The notes under the pieces: model-generated
Told to the model about the DNA's origin: nothing
Databases searched by the model: none
What the model saw: the letters and a program-made list of their open reading frames with translations, nothing else
Translations under genes and position numbers: made by a program
Shown here: positions 43,535-53,259 of the stretch, in pieces
How positions within the stretch are numbered: the first letter of the stretch is position 1
Layout: every line of letters begins with the position of its first letter
Assembly: GCF_001424045.1 (NCBI RefSeq)
Contig: NZ_LMQB01000002.1
Location: 94,848-158,847, forward strand
DNA from: Rhizobium sp. Leaf371
GTDB lineage: Bacteria; Pseudomonadota; Alphaproteobacteria; Rhizobiales; Rhizobiaceae
Reading direction: 5' to 3'
DNA: 64,000 bases

Positions 43535-44996
43535 TCACCCGCCGGTGGTGTTCTCCGACAAGGTCGAGAATGCCATGCGGATCGTGGCGCTCGACGGCCT
43601 GGCCGAGCGCCTGCGGCTGAAGCGGGGGCAGGGCGTGGCCGAAGCCCGCGCCATGCATCCGACGCTCGACGTGCTGCCGGCCGATCCCGCCGCCGACCAG
43701 AGCTTTCTCTCTGGGCTTGCCGACTGGTGCGATCGCTACACGCCGCTGGTCGCCTATGCGGGTGCCGACGGCCTGGCGCTCGACATCACCGGCTGTACGC
43801 ATCTGCATGGCGGAGAAAAAGCGCTGCTCGACGATGTCCTGTCGCGCCTTTTCCAGCTCGGCGTCGAAGCGCGCGGAGCGATTGCGGCGTCGCCGGGTCT
43901 GGCCTGGGCGCTCGCCCGGTTTTCCGGCAATGACGTCATCGAAGCGGGGGAGGAGGCCGTGGCGCTCGGACCGCTGCCCGTGATGGCGCTGCGATTGCCG
44001 CAGGCGGTGACGGATACGCTGATCCGGCTGGGGCTGACGCATATCGGAGATCTCATGGAGGCGCCGAGGGCCGCCCTTGCCCGCCGCTTCGGGCCGCTCG
44101 TCTTCCTCCGGCTCGACCAGGCGCTCGGGCTCGACGACGAGCCGCTGTCTCCGCGCCGGCCTGTGGCCGAGCTTTCGGTCGAGCGCCGGCTGATCTCTCC
44201 GGTTTCGGGCGAGGACGACATTCTCGGCCTGGCGCTGCAACTGGCCGGCGGGCTGAAGACCCGGCTGGAGGAGCGGGGAGAGGGCGGGCGCCAGTTCGAA
44301 CTTCTGCTTTTCCGCGTCGACGGCAAGGTGTTCCGACTGCTCGCCGGCACGTCGTCTCCGTTGCGCGATCCAAAGCGCATCGCATCGCTCTATCGGGAGC
44401 GGCTGGCTGCGGTGCACGACGATCTCGATGCCGGCTATGGTTTCGAGATCTTGCGGCTCTGCGTGCTCAAGGCCGAGCCGATCTCCTCCGTTCAGGACGA
44501 TTTTTCCGGACGACCGGACCAGAGCCGGGCGCTTGCCGATTTCACCGATCGCGTCGTTGCCCGCTTCGGAGATGACGTGTTGTCGATCGCCGTTCTCGCG
44601 GCAAGCCATATTCCCGAGCGGGCGGCAAGCCTTCAGCCGGCGAGCGATGGCGCGTTTCCGGCAGCCAGACGCGTGCAGGCGGAGGAATGGCCGGTCGTGC
44701 CCGTGCGCCCCCTGCGGCTTCTGACCCACCCGGAACGGGTGGAGGTCCCGGCTGCCGACGTTCCAGACGGTGCACCGGAACGGTTCTTCTGGCGGCGAAC
44801 CGCCTACCGTGTCGCCCGGGCGGAAGGGCCGGAGCGTATTGCTGCGGAATGGTGGATCGACGGCGAGGATGCGCCGACGCGCGACTATTTCCGCATCGAG
44901 GACGAGACGGGGCGCCGGTTCTGGATGTTCCGCAACGGCCTCTTCCAGCGCGAGCGGATGCATCCCGACTGGTTCATGCACGGTATTTTTGCATGA
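43386..44996 (+). CDS. imuB: Y-family polymerase-like mutasome protein ImuB
   Basis: A 536-residue Y-family DNA polymerase relative that acts as the hub of the ImuA-ImuB-DnaE2 complex and is thought to lack catalysis itself. Family core: [55 protein letters not shown], and the thumb/helix-hairpin-helix [16 protein letters not shown]. The little-finger region and a long C-terminal tail follow. The ATG at 43386 has TGGAG 5 bases upstream; the conserved core (from about 43446) still lies inside imuA, so the overlap is genuine. It overlaps dnaE2 by 4 bases. Confidence 0.93.
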   Translation: MRAGSTLSIPSPSLFRQTQRILSLSFPHLSADRVARRRWGASWLTNGRPDHPPVVFSDKVENAMRIVALDGLAERLRLKRGQGVAEARAMHPTLDVLPADPAADQSFLSGLADWCDRYTPLVAYAGADGLALDITGCTHLHGGEKALLDDVLSRLFQLGVEARGAIAASPGLAWALARFSGNDVIEAGEEAVALGPLPVMALRLPQAVTDTLIRLGLTHIGDLMEAPRAALARRFGPLVFLRLDQALGLDDEPLSPRRPVAELSVERRLISPVSGEDDILGLALQLAGGLKTRLEERGEGGRQFELLLFRVDGKVFRLLAGTSSPLRDPKRIASLYRERLAAVHDDLDAGYGFEILRLCVLKAEPISSVQDDFSGRPDQSRALADFTDRVVARFGDDVLSIAVLAASHIPERAASLQPASDGAFPAARRVQAEEWPVVPVRPLRLLTHPERVEVPAADVPDGAPERFFWRRTAYRVARAEGPERIAAEWWIDGEDAPTRDYFRIEDETGRRFWMFRNGLFQRERMHPDWFMHGIFA

Positions 44997-47900
44997 CCCG
45001 CGAGCCTGGAAGGGGTCCGGTCGGGGCAGGGGAGAGGCCACCCAAGGCCCCGCCTCCGGCCTTTTTCGAGCTGGGCGCCTGTACCAATTTCTCCTTCCTG
45101 CGCGGTGCCTCGGGCGCCAAGGAGATGGTGGTCACGGCCAAGCGGATCGGTCTCAAAGGGCTCGGGATCGCCGATCGCAACACGCTGTCGGGCGTCGTGC
45201 GGGTTCATGCGGAGGCGAAAGAGGAAAAATTTCCTTTCCAGCCGGGCGCACGCCTCGTCTTTGCCGATGGTTCGCCGGATATGCTCGCCTATCCGCGCAA
45301 CCGGCAGGGATGGGCCCATCTCTGCCGGTTGCTGAGCGCCGGCAACCTGCGTGCCGACGACAAGGGCACCTGCACGCTCTTCCTGTCCGATCTCCTTGCA
45401 TGGCAGGAGCATCTGCAGGTGATCGTGATGAAAGGGTGTGCCGGTGGAAGCGCGTCCGGAGAGGCCCTCCATGCCGGCTCGACCAATGTCCAAGGGATGC
45501 ACAGCGATCAACCCGATGGAGGGGGGACAGACGTCCGCCCCGACGATGCGTCTCGTGCGAGCGATGACTGGAGGGTGCTCGGCGAGACCCTGAAAACATT
45601 GCAGCCGCGCATGAAGAACCGGCTCTTTCTCGGCATGACGCCGCGCTATGACGGGTTCGATGCGCAGGATTTCGCAGCCCTCGCGGCGCTCGCCGACCGC
45701 ACGGATGTGCGCCTCATCGCCACGAACGACGTGCTCTACCATGCTCCGGACAGCCGACCGCTGGCGGACGTCATGACGGCCATCCGCGAGCATGTGACGA
45801 TCGCGCAGGCCGGCTTCCGGCTGCAGGCCAATGCCGAGCGATTTCTCAAGGCGCCGGGCGAGACGGCCCGTATCTTCCGTCGTTATCCGCAAGCGGTCGC
45901 CAATACCGAGCGCTTTTTCCGGACGCTCGATTTTACGCTCGATGAACTGAAGCACAATTATCCCGACGAGGCCGGCCCGGGCGAGACGTCGGCGCAGACG
46001 CTCGAGCGGCTGGTGCGGGAAGGGGCGGCACGGCGATATCCGCACGGCGTGTCGGAAGCGGTGGAAACCAAGATCGCCTACGAGCTCGATCTCATCCGCA
46101 AGAAGCAATACGAGCCTTATTTTCTGACCGTCCACCGGCTGGTGACCTTTGCACGATCCAAAGGCATTCTCTGCCAGGGGCGCGGGTCTGCGGCCAACTC
46201 GTCCGTCTGCTATTGCCTTCATGTGACGGAGGTCGATCCGGTCAAGTTCACCCTGCTCTTCGACCGCTTTCTGTCGATGGACCGCGACGAGCCGCCGGAT
46301 ATCGACATCGATTTCGAGCACGCCCGGCGTGAAGAGGTGATCCAGTTCATCTATGACACCTATACCAAGGAGCATGCCGGCATCGCGGCGGCTGCCATCA
46401 GCTATCGTGCGCGCTCGGCCGGGCGCGAGGTGGCCAAGGTGTTCGGCTTTTCCGAGGATGTGCAGACGGCGCTCGCCGCCTCCATCTGGGGCTGGTGGAC
46501 ATCATCCTTCACCGACGAGCAGGCAAAGGCCGCCGGGCTGGATCTGACGGACCCGACCGTCATGCGCATGTTCACCTATGCCGGGCGGCTGATGGACATG
46601 CCACGGCATCTGTCCCAGCATGTCGGCGGCTTCGTTATTACGAAAGACCGGCTCGACGAGGTGGTGCCGATCATGCCGACGGCCATGCCCGGCCGCTACA
46701 TGATCGAGTGGAACAAGGACGATCTCGACACGCTGAAGATCCTCAAGGTCGACGTTCTCGCACTCGGCATGCTCACCTGTCTCGCCAAGGCGTTCTGCAT
46801 GCTGGAGACCCATTACGGCAAGCAGATGCTGCTCTCGCAGGTCTATGATACCGAGCACGATTATGCGAACGACGACAACCCGGTCTACGACATGATCTGC
46901 CGGGCCGATACGGTCGGGGTGTTCCAGATCGAGAGCCGGGCGCAGATGAGCATGCTGCCACGGCTTCGGCCGCGGGCGTTCTACGATCTCGTCATCGAGG
47001 TGGCGATCGTGCGGCCGGGCCCCATCCAGGGCGACATGGTGCATCCCTATCTCAAGCGCCGGGAGGCAAAGCTGCGGGGCGAGGCGATCCCCTATGAAAG
47101 CCTTGAGCTGAAGGCCGTGCTGCAGCGGACGCTCGGTGTGCCCCTGTTTCAGGAGCAGGCGATGCAGATCGCCATGACGGCGGCGCGGTTCACGGCGGCC
47201 GAAGCCGACCAGTTGCGTCGCGCCATGGCCACTTTTCGCCGATCCGGGCTGGTCGCGAATTTCGAGACCAAGATGATCGAGGGCATGGTCGATAATGGTT
47301 ACAACCGCGACTTCGCCGTGCGCTGCTTCAACCAGATCAAGGGTTTCGGCGAATACGGCTTTCCCGAAAGCCATGCCGCCTCTTTCGCTCTCCTCGTCTA
47401 CGCCTCGTGCTGGTTCAAGACCTTCTATCCCGACATCTTCTGCGCCGCGCTGCTCAATGCCCAGCCGATGGGGTTCTATGCACCGGCGCAGCTGGTGCGC
47501 GACGCGCGGGAGCATGGCGTGCAGATCCGCGCCGTCGATATCAATCTCTCCGGCTGGGAAACGATCCTGGAGGGCGACGGACCGCACGGATCAAACGATC
47601 GGACGGCCGCACGACCCGATTTCGACCCAAGGTCGATCGATCCGCGCCACCGCGACATGCGCACCGTCATCCTGACCCAATATGCCGTCCGCCTCGGCTT
47701 CCGGCTGGTGAAGGGTCTGCGGGAAGGCGACATGGCGCGCCTGGTTGCAAACCGCGGCGAGGGATATGTCTCGATCTACGATCTCTGGCTGCGGTCCGGG
47801 CTGACACGCAGCGTGCTGGAGCGGCTCGCGGATGCCGATGCGTTCGGCTCGATCGGGATCGGTCGCCGCCGGGCGCTCTGGGAGATCAAGGCACTTGACG

Positions 47901-48571
47901 AAAAGGCGCCGGCCGAACGCCTGCCGCTGTTTGCCGCAGCCGGGGAGGTGGACCTTAGGGCCGATCCTGCCATGCGCCTGCCGACCATGCCGGCCGGCGA
48001 GGAGGTGGTGAACGATTACAGGGCCCTGTCGCTCTCGCTGAAGGCGCATCCGGTCTCCTTCATGCGGGAGGCCTTTGCGCGGGACGGCGTGGTGGCGAGC
48101 CGTGGCCTTGCGTCCTTGCGTCCCGGACGTCGGGTCACGGTGGCCGGCCTCGTTCTCGTGCGGCAGCGGCCGGGCTCCGCCAAGGGCGTGATCTTCATGA
48201 CGCTGGAGGACGAGACGGGCGTCGCCAACATCATCGTCTGGAAGGCCGTCTTCGAAACGTTCCGTGCCGTCGTCATGGGGGCAAGGCTGGTCAAGGTCAC
48301 CGGACGTCTGCAAAGTCAGAACGGCGTCATTCATGTCGTCGCGGAAAGGCTGGAAGACATGACGGAGGCTCTCGGTCTCCTGAAGGGCGAGGCCCGGCGC
48401 TTTGCCGTCAACGAACGGGCCGACGAGGTGCTGCGCCCGACGGTCGACCAGCGACAAAAGGGGAATGCGAGGGATCAGGCCCTGCGCGAGCAGGCCCGTC
48501 GCGAGGCGCGACTCAAATCCGGCCTGATGGACACGGCGCAGGTTATGCCGAAGGGTCGGAATTTTCACTAA
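44993..48571 (+). CDS. dnaE2: Error-prone DNA polymerase DnaE2 (ImuC)
   Basis: A 1192-residue C-family polymerase, the catalytic subunit of the SOS mutasome. It begins with a PHP domain ([20 protein letters not shown]), then the palm with catalytic aspartates in [16 protein letters not shown], the fingers ([19 protein letters not shown]), helix-hairpin-helix and an OB fold ([20 protein letters not shown]). It ends with the DnaE2-type tail [10 protein letters not shown] low-complexity insertion of about 45 residues ([20 protein letters not shown] and following) interrupts the PHP region at about 145-190. Coupled to imuB by a 4-base overlap. Confidence 0.95.
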   Translation: MTREPGRGPVGAGERPPKAPPPAFFELGACTNFSFLRGASGAKEMVVTAKRIGLKGLGIADRNTLSGVVRVHAEAKEEKFPFQPGARLVFADGSPDMLAYPRNRQGWAHLCRLLSAGNLRADDKGTCTLFLSDLLAWQEHLQVIVMKGCAGGSASGEALHAGSTNVQGMHSDQPDGGGTDVRPDDASRASDDWRVLGETLKTLQPRMKNRLFLGMTPRYDGFDAQDFAALAALADRTDVRLIATNDVLYHAPDSRPLADVMTAIREHVTIAQAGFRLQANAERFLKAPGETARIFRRYPQAVANTERFFRTLDFTLDELKHNYPDEAGPGETSAQTLERLVREGAARRYPHGVSEAVETKIAYELDLIRKKQYEPYFLTVHRLVTFARSKGILCQGRGSAANSSVCYCLHVTEVDPVKFTLLFDRFLSMDRDEPPDIDIDFEHARREEVIQFIYDTYTKEHAGIAAAAISYRARSAGREVAKVFGFSEDVQTALAASIWGWWTSSFTDEQAKAAGLDLTDPTVMRMFTYAGRLMDMPRHLSQHVGGFVITKDRLDEVVPIMPTAMPGRYMIEWNKDDLDTLKILKVDVLALGMLTCLAKAFCMLETHYGKQMLLSQVYDTEHDYANDDNPVYDMICRADTVGVFQIESRAQMSMLPRLRPRAFYDLVIEVAIVRPGPIQGDMVHPYLKRREAKLRGEAIPYESLELKAVLQRTLGVPLFQEQAMQIAMTAARFTAAEADQLRRAMATFRRSGLVANFETKMIEGMVDNGYNRDFAVRCFNQIKGFGEYGFPESHAASFALLVYASCWFKTFYPDIFCAALLNAQPMGFYAPAQLVRDAREHGVQIRAVDINLSGWETILEGDGPHGSNDRTAARPDFDPRSIDPRHRDMRTVILTQYAVRLGFRLVKGLREGDMARLVANRGEGYVSIYDLWLRSGLTRSVLERLADADAFGSIGIGRRRALWEIKALDEKAPAERLPLFAAAGEVDLRADPAMRLPTMPAGEEVVNDYRALSLSLKAHPVSFMREAFARDGVVASRGLASLRPGRRVTVAGLVLVRQRPGSAKGVIFMTLEDETGVANIIVWKAVFETFRAVVMGARLVKVTGRLQSQNGVIHVVAERLEDMTEALGLLKGEARRFAVNERADEVLRPTVDQRQKGNARDQALREQARREARLKSGLMDTAQVMPKGRNFH

Positions 48572-49013
48572 GGGCCGCGCTTTGGTCTGCGCCGGGATAA
48601 GAGAAATCGGGCGTCCACAAAAAATATCAGGGGCGCGCATATCGCCGCTGACGTCGCCCAGAGCGGGACGATGTTCGTTTTCGAGACGCCTGACACATTC
48701 GGGGACATGTCCCGTCGGCCAGATGAGGCGGACGTCGCTCGATCGGCTGCCGTCGTCCGGGCGCGACCGTCCTGGGCAAAGCCTCCGGATGGATTTCGCC
48801 CGGTGTCCCTCCTCGCAGGGACGCCGTCGCGCATCGGGCTGGTATTCACCGGTACCCACCTCCGGGCGGATATCCGGCTTCCGGTTCTACTGACCTATCT
48901 CTTTGGAATTGTTCTAAACTAAGCAACCTTTCCTCACGGGGTTTTTTCTTGACACCAATTATCTTGTTTGTTTACTGCTGCCTCAGCGAGGATGCGAAAA
49001 CGGGCAAGACGCC
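48572..49013. other. 442-base intergenic region between dnaE2 and bfd
   Basis: No supported gene on either strand. The left half is GC-rich with only shadow frames. The right end carries the bfd control region: an Irr-like inverted repeat at 48902-48918 and a TTGACA at 48949-48954. I see no clear dnaE2 terminator. Confidence 0.5.
48902..48918. promoter_or_regulatory. Irr-type iron control element upstream of bfd-bfr
   Basis: TTTGGAA-TTG-TTCTAAA is a 7-bp inverted repeat with one mismatch and a 3-base spacer, close to the Irr-box/ICE form TTTAGAA-N3-TTCTAAA of Rhizobiales. It is about 96 bases before the bfd ATG and 30 bases before a -35-like TTGACA, fitting iron-responsive control of iron-storage genes. 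Confidence 0.65.
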
Positions 49014-49325
49014 ATGCTGGTCTGCAGTTGCAATTTCATCTCCGAAAAGGAGATCGAGGACACGATCACCGCCCTTCTCGACGAGGACTGTTGGCAGCTG
49101 ATCGTGCCTGCGAAAGTGTATCACGCCATGGAGAAGCGCGGTCGTTGCTGCGGCTGCTTCCCGAATGTCGTGGATCTGATTATCCGAACCACCGAGCGCT
49201 ATCATGCCCTGCGGCACTCGACGGATGACCAAATATTTGATTTCATGACCCGTCTCAAAAATTTCCATGAAGAAAACAGGAGAGCGGATCTTGAAAGGCG
49301 ACACAAAGGTCATAGAGCGGCTTAA
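49014..49325 (+). CDS. bfd: Bacterioferritin-associated ferredoxin
   Basis: A 103-residue (2Fe-2S) protein of the BFD family that reduces bacterioferritin to release stored iron. Cluster cysteines are C4 and C6 (MLVCSCNF) and the C45-C48 region (GRCCGCFPN). The C-terminus is longer than the usual 64-75 residues, with a charged tail ([19 protein letters not shown]). Its 3' end overlaps the bfr reading frame by 35 bases. Confidence 0.92.
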   Translation: MLVCSCNFISEKEIEDTITALLDEDCWQLIVPAKVYHAMEKRGRCCGCFPNVVDLIIRTTERYHALRHSTDDQIFDFMTRLKNFHEENRRADLERRHKGHRAA

Positions 49326-49794
49326 CGAAGCCCTCTATCTCGAACTGGGAGCGGTCAACCAGTACTGGCTGCACTTCCGGCTGCTCGAGGACTGGGGCTA
49401 CACGCTCCTGGCCAAGAAGGAACGGGCCGAATCCATCGAGGAAATGCATCACGCCGACAAGATTATCGCGCGCATCATCTTCCTCGACGGCCATCCAAAC
49501 CTGCAGACCGTCGGTGCGCTGCGCATCGGGCAGAACGTCAAGGAAGTGCTCGAGGCGGATCTTGCCGGCGAATACGACGCCCGCGCCTCCTACAAGGAAT
49601 CGCGCGACATCTGTCACGCGGCTGGCGACTACGTCACCATGAAGCTGTTCGAACAATTGCTGATAGATGAGGAAGGCCATATCGACTTCCTCGAAACGCA
49701 GCTGCAGCTGTTCAATACGATCGGTGCCGAGAAATACGGCCAGCTGAATGCTGCCTCCGCCGACAAGGCCGAAGTCGGCAGCGAAGACGCCTGA
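49291..49794 (+). CDS. bfr: Bacterioferritin
   Basis: A 167-residue haem-containing ferritin that oxidises and stores iron in 24-mer shells. Numbered from the TTG at 49291 the ferroxidase ligands fall exactly at canonical positions E18, E51, H54, E94, E127 and H130, and the haem-ligating methionine is M52. This numbering, plus AGGAGA 7 bases before the TTG, supports TTG rather than the ATG at 49267. The start lies inside bfd, so the two are translationally linked and probably made in fixed ratio. Confidence 0.94.
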   Translation: MKGDTKVIERLNEALYLELGAVNQYWLHFRLLEDWGYTLLAKKERAESIEEMHHADKIIARIIFLDGHPNLQTVGALRIGQNVKEVLEADLAGEYDARASYKESRDICHAAGDYVTMKLFEQLLIDEEGHIDFLETQLQLFNTIGAEKYGQLNAASADKAEVGSEDA

Positions 49795-49811
49795 CACAGG
49801 ATATCGCCAGG

Positions 49812-49836
49812 GATGCGGCGTTCAACGCGCCGCATC
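49812..49836. terminator. Hairpin between convergent bfr and rppH
   Basis: GATGCGGCG and CGCCGCATC form a 9-bp perfect stem with a 7-base loop just after the bfr stop. No strong T tract on either side. Confidence 0.45.
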
Positions 49837-49884
49837 TCCTTCACGCCAGAGACAGGCCTGTAGGTCCCGGCCCTCTCCGCCCGC

Positions 49885-50436
49885 TCAGGGCTTCCTGGCC
49901 GTTTCCGTTCCCAGATGCGCGAATGTGGCGACCACCGTGTCGTAGACGGCGCGCTTGAACGGCACGATGAGATCGGGCAGGTCCGTCATCGGCTTCCAAG
50001 CCCACTCCTCGAATTCCGCTTCATGTCCGCCGGGCGGCGGGTTGATGGCGATCTCGCTGTCGTCGCCATGGAAGCGGAAGGCAAACCAGCGCTGGGTCTG
50101 CCCCCGAAATTTCCCCTTCAGGCCGATGCCGATCAGATGCGTCGGCAGATCGTAGTTGATCCAGTCCGGCGCTTCCATCAGCAGCGACACGCTGCGCATG
50201 CCGGTTTCCTCGTAAAGCTCGCGCTTGGCCGCCTCCAGCGGGTCTTCGCCCTTGTCGATGCCGCCTTGCGGCATCTGCCAGAGCTGGCCCGATCCGTCAT
50301 ATTCGGAATTCCCCAGAGGGATGCGCCGCCCGGCCCAGACGAGACCCTGTTCGTTCAACACCATGATGCCGACGCAGGGCCGATAGGGGAGATCTTCGGC
50401 GCGCAGAGGCGGGTTCTTGCCGGTCTTGCTCATCAT
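49885..50436 (-). CDS. rppH: RNA pyrophosphohydrolase
   Basis: A 183-residue Nudix hydrolase that removes pyrophosphate from 5'-triphosphorylated RNA, starting mRNA decay. The full Nudix box is [20 protein letters not shown] followed by TG, preceded by WQMPQ as in RppH/IalA proteins. It is downstream of the polysaccharide deacetylase gene by 50 bases on the same strand. Confidence 0.94.
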   Translation of the reverse strand: MMSKTGKNPPLRAEDLPYRPCVGIMVLNEQGLVWAGRRIPLGNSEYDGSGQLWQMPQGGIDKGEDPLEAAKRELYEETGMRSVSLLMEAPDWINYDLPTHLIGIGLKGKFRGQTQRWFAFRFHGDDSEIAINPPPGGHEAEFEEWAWKPMTDLPDLIVPFKRAVYDTVVATFAHLGTETARKP

Positions 50437-50486
50437 CTATCCTCGAAACACTTGGCGGCTGTCTGGCAGCGCGCACGGGGGTCGGT

Positions 50487-51692
50487 TCAGTTTCGCTTCG
50501 TTTCCTTCACCAGCGCGGAGACGCCGACGAATTCGATGCCCCGTTTCTCCGCCTCCTCCATCCATTGTGCAATGGCCGAAACGCTTTCATCGAAGGCGGA
50601 CGCCGTGCCGATCGCGGTGCCGTTACGCCGCGCAATCCGCTCGAGATCGTCGAGCTTGCGCAGGATGGCGGTGCGGTCAAGCTGCGTATCGACCACGACA
50701 TCGCCGAACGCATAGGGCACTTCGAGAGCATCGCCGAGCGTCGATGTCAGCGATTGCGCCGAGGTGCCGTCATCCAGGAACAGCAGACCGCGTCGCCCGA
50801 GATCGCGCATCACGGGTTCCAGCGCACCCGCATCGGACAGAAAGCGGCCGCCGAGGAAGTTCATGACACCGGTATAGTTCGTGATTTTGCCGAGCGCGTC
50901 GCGCAGTTGCGCCAGATTTTGCTGCGCGCCGGCGCCGACCAAAAGCGTTTGCGGCCCGGGATTGTTCGTCGGATAGTCGAAAGGCTCGAACGGCACCTGT
51001 ATCAGGATCTCGTGGCCCGCTCGCCGCGCCTCCTGCATCCAGCGCTGGAGACTGTTGCCGGAGGCGGCAAATGCGAGCGTCGTTGCCGGGGGAAGACTGC
51101 GGATGGCATTCTGCGTGCCCGTCTGGCTCAGTCCCAAGCCACCGATCACGAGAGCGATCCGCGTACCGCGCGCGCCCGACCAGGGCCGGGCATATTGATC
51201 CATCGGACGCAGTCCATCCGGGCCGATGACAGGGAGGCGCCCCTCCGAAGCCTCTTCCAGCAGAAGATCGTTCGGCTGTGCCGCCATCCGCGGATCCTGT
51301 CCCCGGACCGGCCCGACCTCGATAATGGCGGGGCCGTCCTTGCCGCGCTGGCCAGGCGAATAGGTTGTGACGACATTGCCATCGCTCAGGAGCGTCCGAT
51401 TGACGGTTGCACCGCCGGAGGGCGGTGTTGCGCGCCCCGGCTCGGAGCCGGCTTTCGCCAGATCCGGCTGGCCTTTCCCGGATGGTCCACCGGATGGCGC
51501 AACGGCGATATCGGTCTGGACCGGCACCGGCGCCGGGGGGAGAAGCCCCGAAGGCGACATCAGCGCAAAGGCGGTCACCCCGGCAATGGCGGCCGCGAAC
51601 AGGCCAAGCGCTGCCGGGCCCTTGCGCAGCCGCGCCTTGGTCTTTGCCGGTCGCCTGTTCTGGCCAAGCGGTGCGTTGAGATCCGTCCCCAA
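50487..51692 (-). CDS. Divergent polysaccharide deacetylase family protein
   Basis: A 401-residue protein with a single N-terminal membrane anchor (GPAALGLFAAAIAGVTAFAL), a Pro/Gly/Ala-rich linker of about 100 residues and a C-terminal divergent polysaccharide deacetylase (YibQ-type) domain with IALVIGGLGLSQTGTQNAIR, GHEILIQVPFEPFDYP and NFLGGRFLSDAGALEPVMRD. The domain is probably periplasmic. The start is taken as TTG at 51692 (GCAGGACG upstream, protein LGTDLNAPLGQNRRP); the frame continues upstream to 51743. Neighbouring ctpA and envC homologues suggest a cell-envelope role. Confidence 0.85.
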   Translation of the reverse strand: MGTDLNAPLGQNRRPAKTKARLRKGPAALGLFAAAIAGVTAFALMSPSGLLPPAPVPVQTDIAVAPSGGPSGKGQPDLAKAGSEPGRATPPSGGATVNRTLLSDGNVVTTYSPGQRGKDGPAIIEVGPVRGQDPRMAAQPNDLLLEEASEGRLPVIGPDGLRPMDQYARPWSGARGTRIALVIGGLGLSQTGTQNAIRSLPPATTLAFAASGNSLQRWMQEARRAGHEILIQVPFEPFDYPTNNPGPQTLLVGAGAQQNLAQLRDALGKITNYTGVMNFLGGRFLSDAGALEPVMRDLGRRGLLFLDDGTSAQSLTSTLGDALEVPYAFGDVVVDTQLDRTAILRKLDDLERIARRNGTAIGTASAFDESVSAIAQWMEEAEKRGIEFVGVSALVKETKRN

Positions 51693-51875
51693 AGTCGTCC
51701 TGCACAGGTGGCTGGTGCTTCCCGCTTTGGGATGCCGCAGCAAGTTTATCAGCGCGCCCTCACCCCGATTCGCTCTGGCACGCCTGTGATCACACAGTTG
51801 GCGTCATGACCGTTCGGTAAGGGTCCAGCGACCTTTATACCGTGCCAAGCTTGTGCGTCGCCGACGCCCGACATG

Positions 51876-51910
51876 CAAAAACGCCGCCCGGGGAGCCGGA
51901 CGGCGTTTGC
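51876..51910 (-). terminator. Terminator downstream of ctpA
   Basis: On the minus strand an ACGCCG-rich stem (ACGCCGTCCGG / CCGGGCGGCGT with one mismatch) is followed by TTTTG, 27 bases after the ctpA stop. Confidence 0.75.
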
Positions 51911-51936
51911 AAACACGTGCGACAGCCGCTCGGCCT

Positions 51937-53259
51937 TTACGGCGCGAGCTCGGCCTTCTGCGGGTTGGCCGGGAAGCTCGGGTCGCTCTTCTTGCCGCGC
52001 AGCAGGTCCAGCGCATAGTTCAGCTGGATGTCGTCCTTGGGTTCCGGCGGGACATAAGCAACCGAGCCGGAGCCCTCCTGCGTCTCGTTCTGGCCCTGGA
52101 TATGACCGCGCAGGCTCGATTCGCTGGTGTTCTCGACCTTGCCGAGAAGTTCCGGCGGAAGCGGCTGCTCGACCTTGATATCCGGCGAGATGCCGGTGCC
52201 CTGGATCGATTTGCCCGACGGTGTGTAATAGAGCGCCGTCGTCAGGCGAAGCGCACCGGCCTCGCCGAGCGGGATGATCGTCTGGACGGAGCCCTTGCCG
52301 AAGGAGCGCGTGCCGAGAACCGTTGCACGCTTCAGGTCCTGGAGAGCGCCGGCGACGATTTCCGATGCGGACGCCGAACCGCCATTGACGAGAACGATGA
52401 CCGGCTTGCCGTCGGTCAGATCGCCCGGCGTGGCGTTGAAGCGACGGGTTTCGTCCGCGTTGCGGCCCCGGGTGGAGACGACTTCGCCGCGCTCGAGGAA
52501 GGCGTCGGAGACGTTGATCGCCTGATCAAGCAGACCGCCCGGGTTCAGGCGCAGATCCAGCACGTAACCCTTGAGCTTGTCGGCGGGCACGTCCTTCTTG
52601 ATCTTCTCGATCGCGTTCTTCAGGTCGTCATAGGTCTTTTCCGTGAACGAGATGACACGGACATAGCCGACATCGCCTTCGACACGCGACTTGACGGCGC
52701 GGACCGCGATGACGTCGCGCACGATCGTCAGTTCGATCGGCTTGTCGGCGCCCTTGCGCAGGATGGTGAGCTTGATCGGCTTGCCGACCGCACCGCGCAT
52801 CTTGTCGACGGCTTCTTCCAGCTTCAGACCGCGAACGTCCTGGCCGTCGATCTTGGAAATGAAGTCGCCGGCGAGGACACCGGCCTTGGCGGCGGGCGTA
52901 TCGTCGATCGGGCTCGTGACCTTGACCAGCTCGTCTTCCATCGTGACTTCGATGCCGAGACCGCCGAATTCACCCTTGGTCTGGGTGCGCATGTCTTCCG
53001 CGTCGGTGGCATTCATGTAACTCGAATGCGGATCGAGCGACGAGAGCATGCCGTTGATGGCATTCTCGATCAGCTTGTCGTCCTGCGGCGGCGTGACGTA
53101 CTGCGCGCGGACGCGCTCGAAGACGTCGCCGAAAATCGACAGTTCGCGATAGGTCGACGGATTGGCCGCAACGGCCGGAACGACCGCAGAGTAGACGACG
53201 CTCATCGCCGTCGCGCCCATCAACGCCCCAACCAGAACTAGAGAAGCCCTACGAATCAT
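51937..53259 (-). CDS. ctpA: S41-family carboxy-terminal processing protease
   Basis: A 440-residue periplasmic serine protease. An N-terminal signal/anchor (SLVLVGALMGATAMSVVYS) is followed by a PDZ domain at about 95-170 (GGLGIEVTMEDELVKVTSPI) and the S41 protease core. The serine-lysine dyad is in VNGGSASASEI (about 292-301) and RSFGKGSVQ with K322. Homologues trim exported proteins and peptidoglycan-associated factors. The ATG at 53259 follows AAAGG by 7 bases and overlaps the stop of the envC-like gene by 11 bases, an expected pairing in alphaproteobacteria. Confidence 0.94.
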   Translation of the reverse strand: MIRRASLVLVGALMGATAMSVVYSAVVPAVAANPSTYRELSIFGDVFERVRAQYVTPPQDDKLIENAINGMLSSLDPHSSYMNATDAEDMRTQTKGEFGGLGIEVTMEDELVKVTSPIDDTPAAKAGVLAGDFISKIDGQDVRGLKLEEAVDKMRGAVGKPIKLTILRKGADKPIELTIVRDVIAVRAVKSRVEGDVGYVRVISFTEKTYDDLKNAIEKIKKDVPADKLKGYVLDLRLNPGGLLDQAINVSDAFLERGEVVSTRGRNADETRRFNATPGDLTDGKPVIVLVNGGSASASEIVAGALQDLKRATVLGTRSFGKGSVQTIIPLGEAGALRLTTALYYTPSGKSIQGTGISPDIKVEQPLPPELLGKVENTSESSLRGHIQGQNETQEGSGSVAYVPPEPKDDIQLNYALDLLRGKKSDPSFPANPQKAELAP

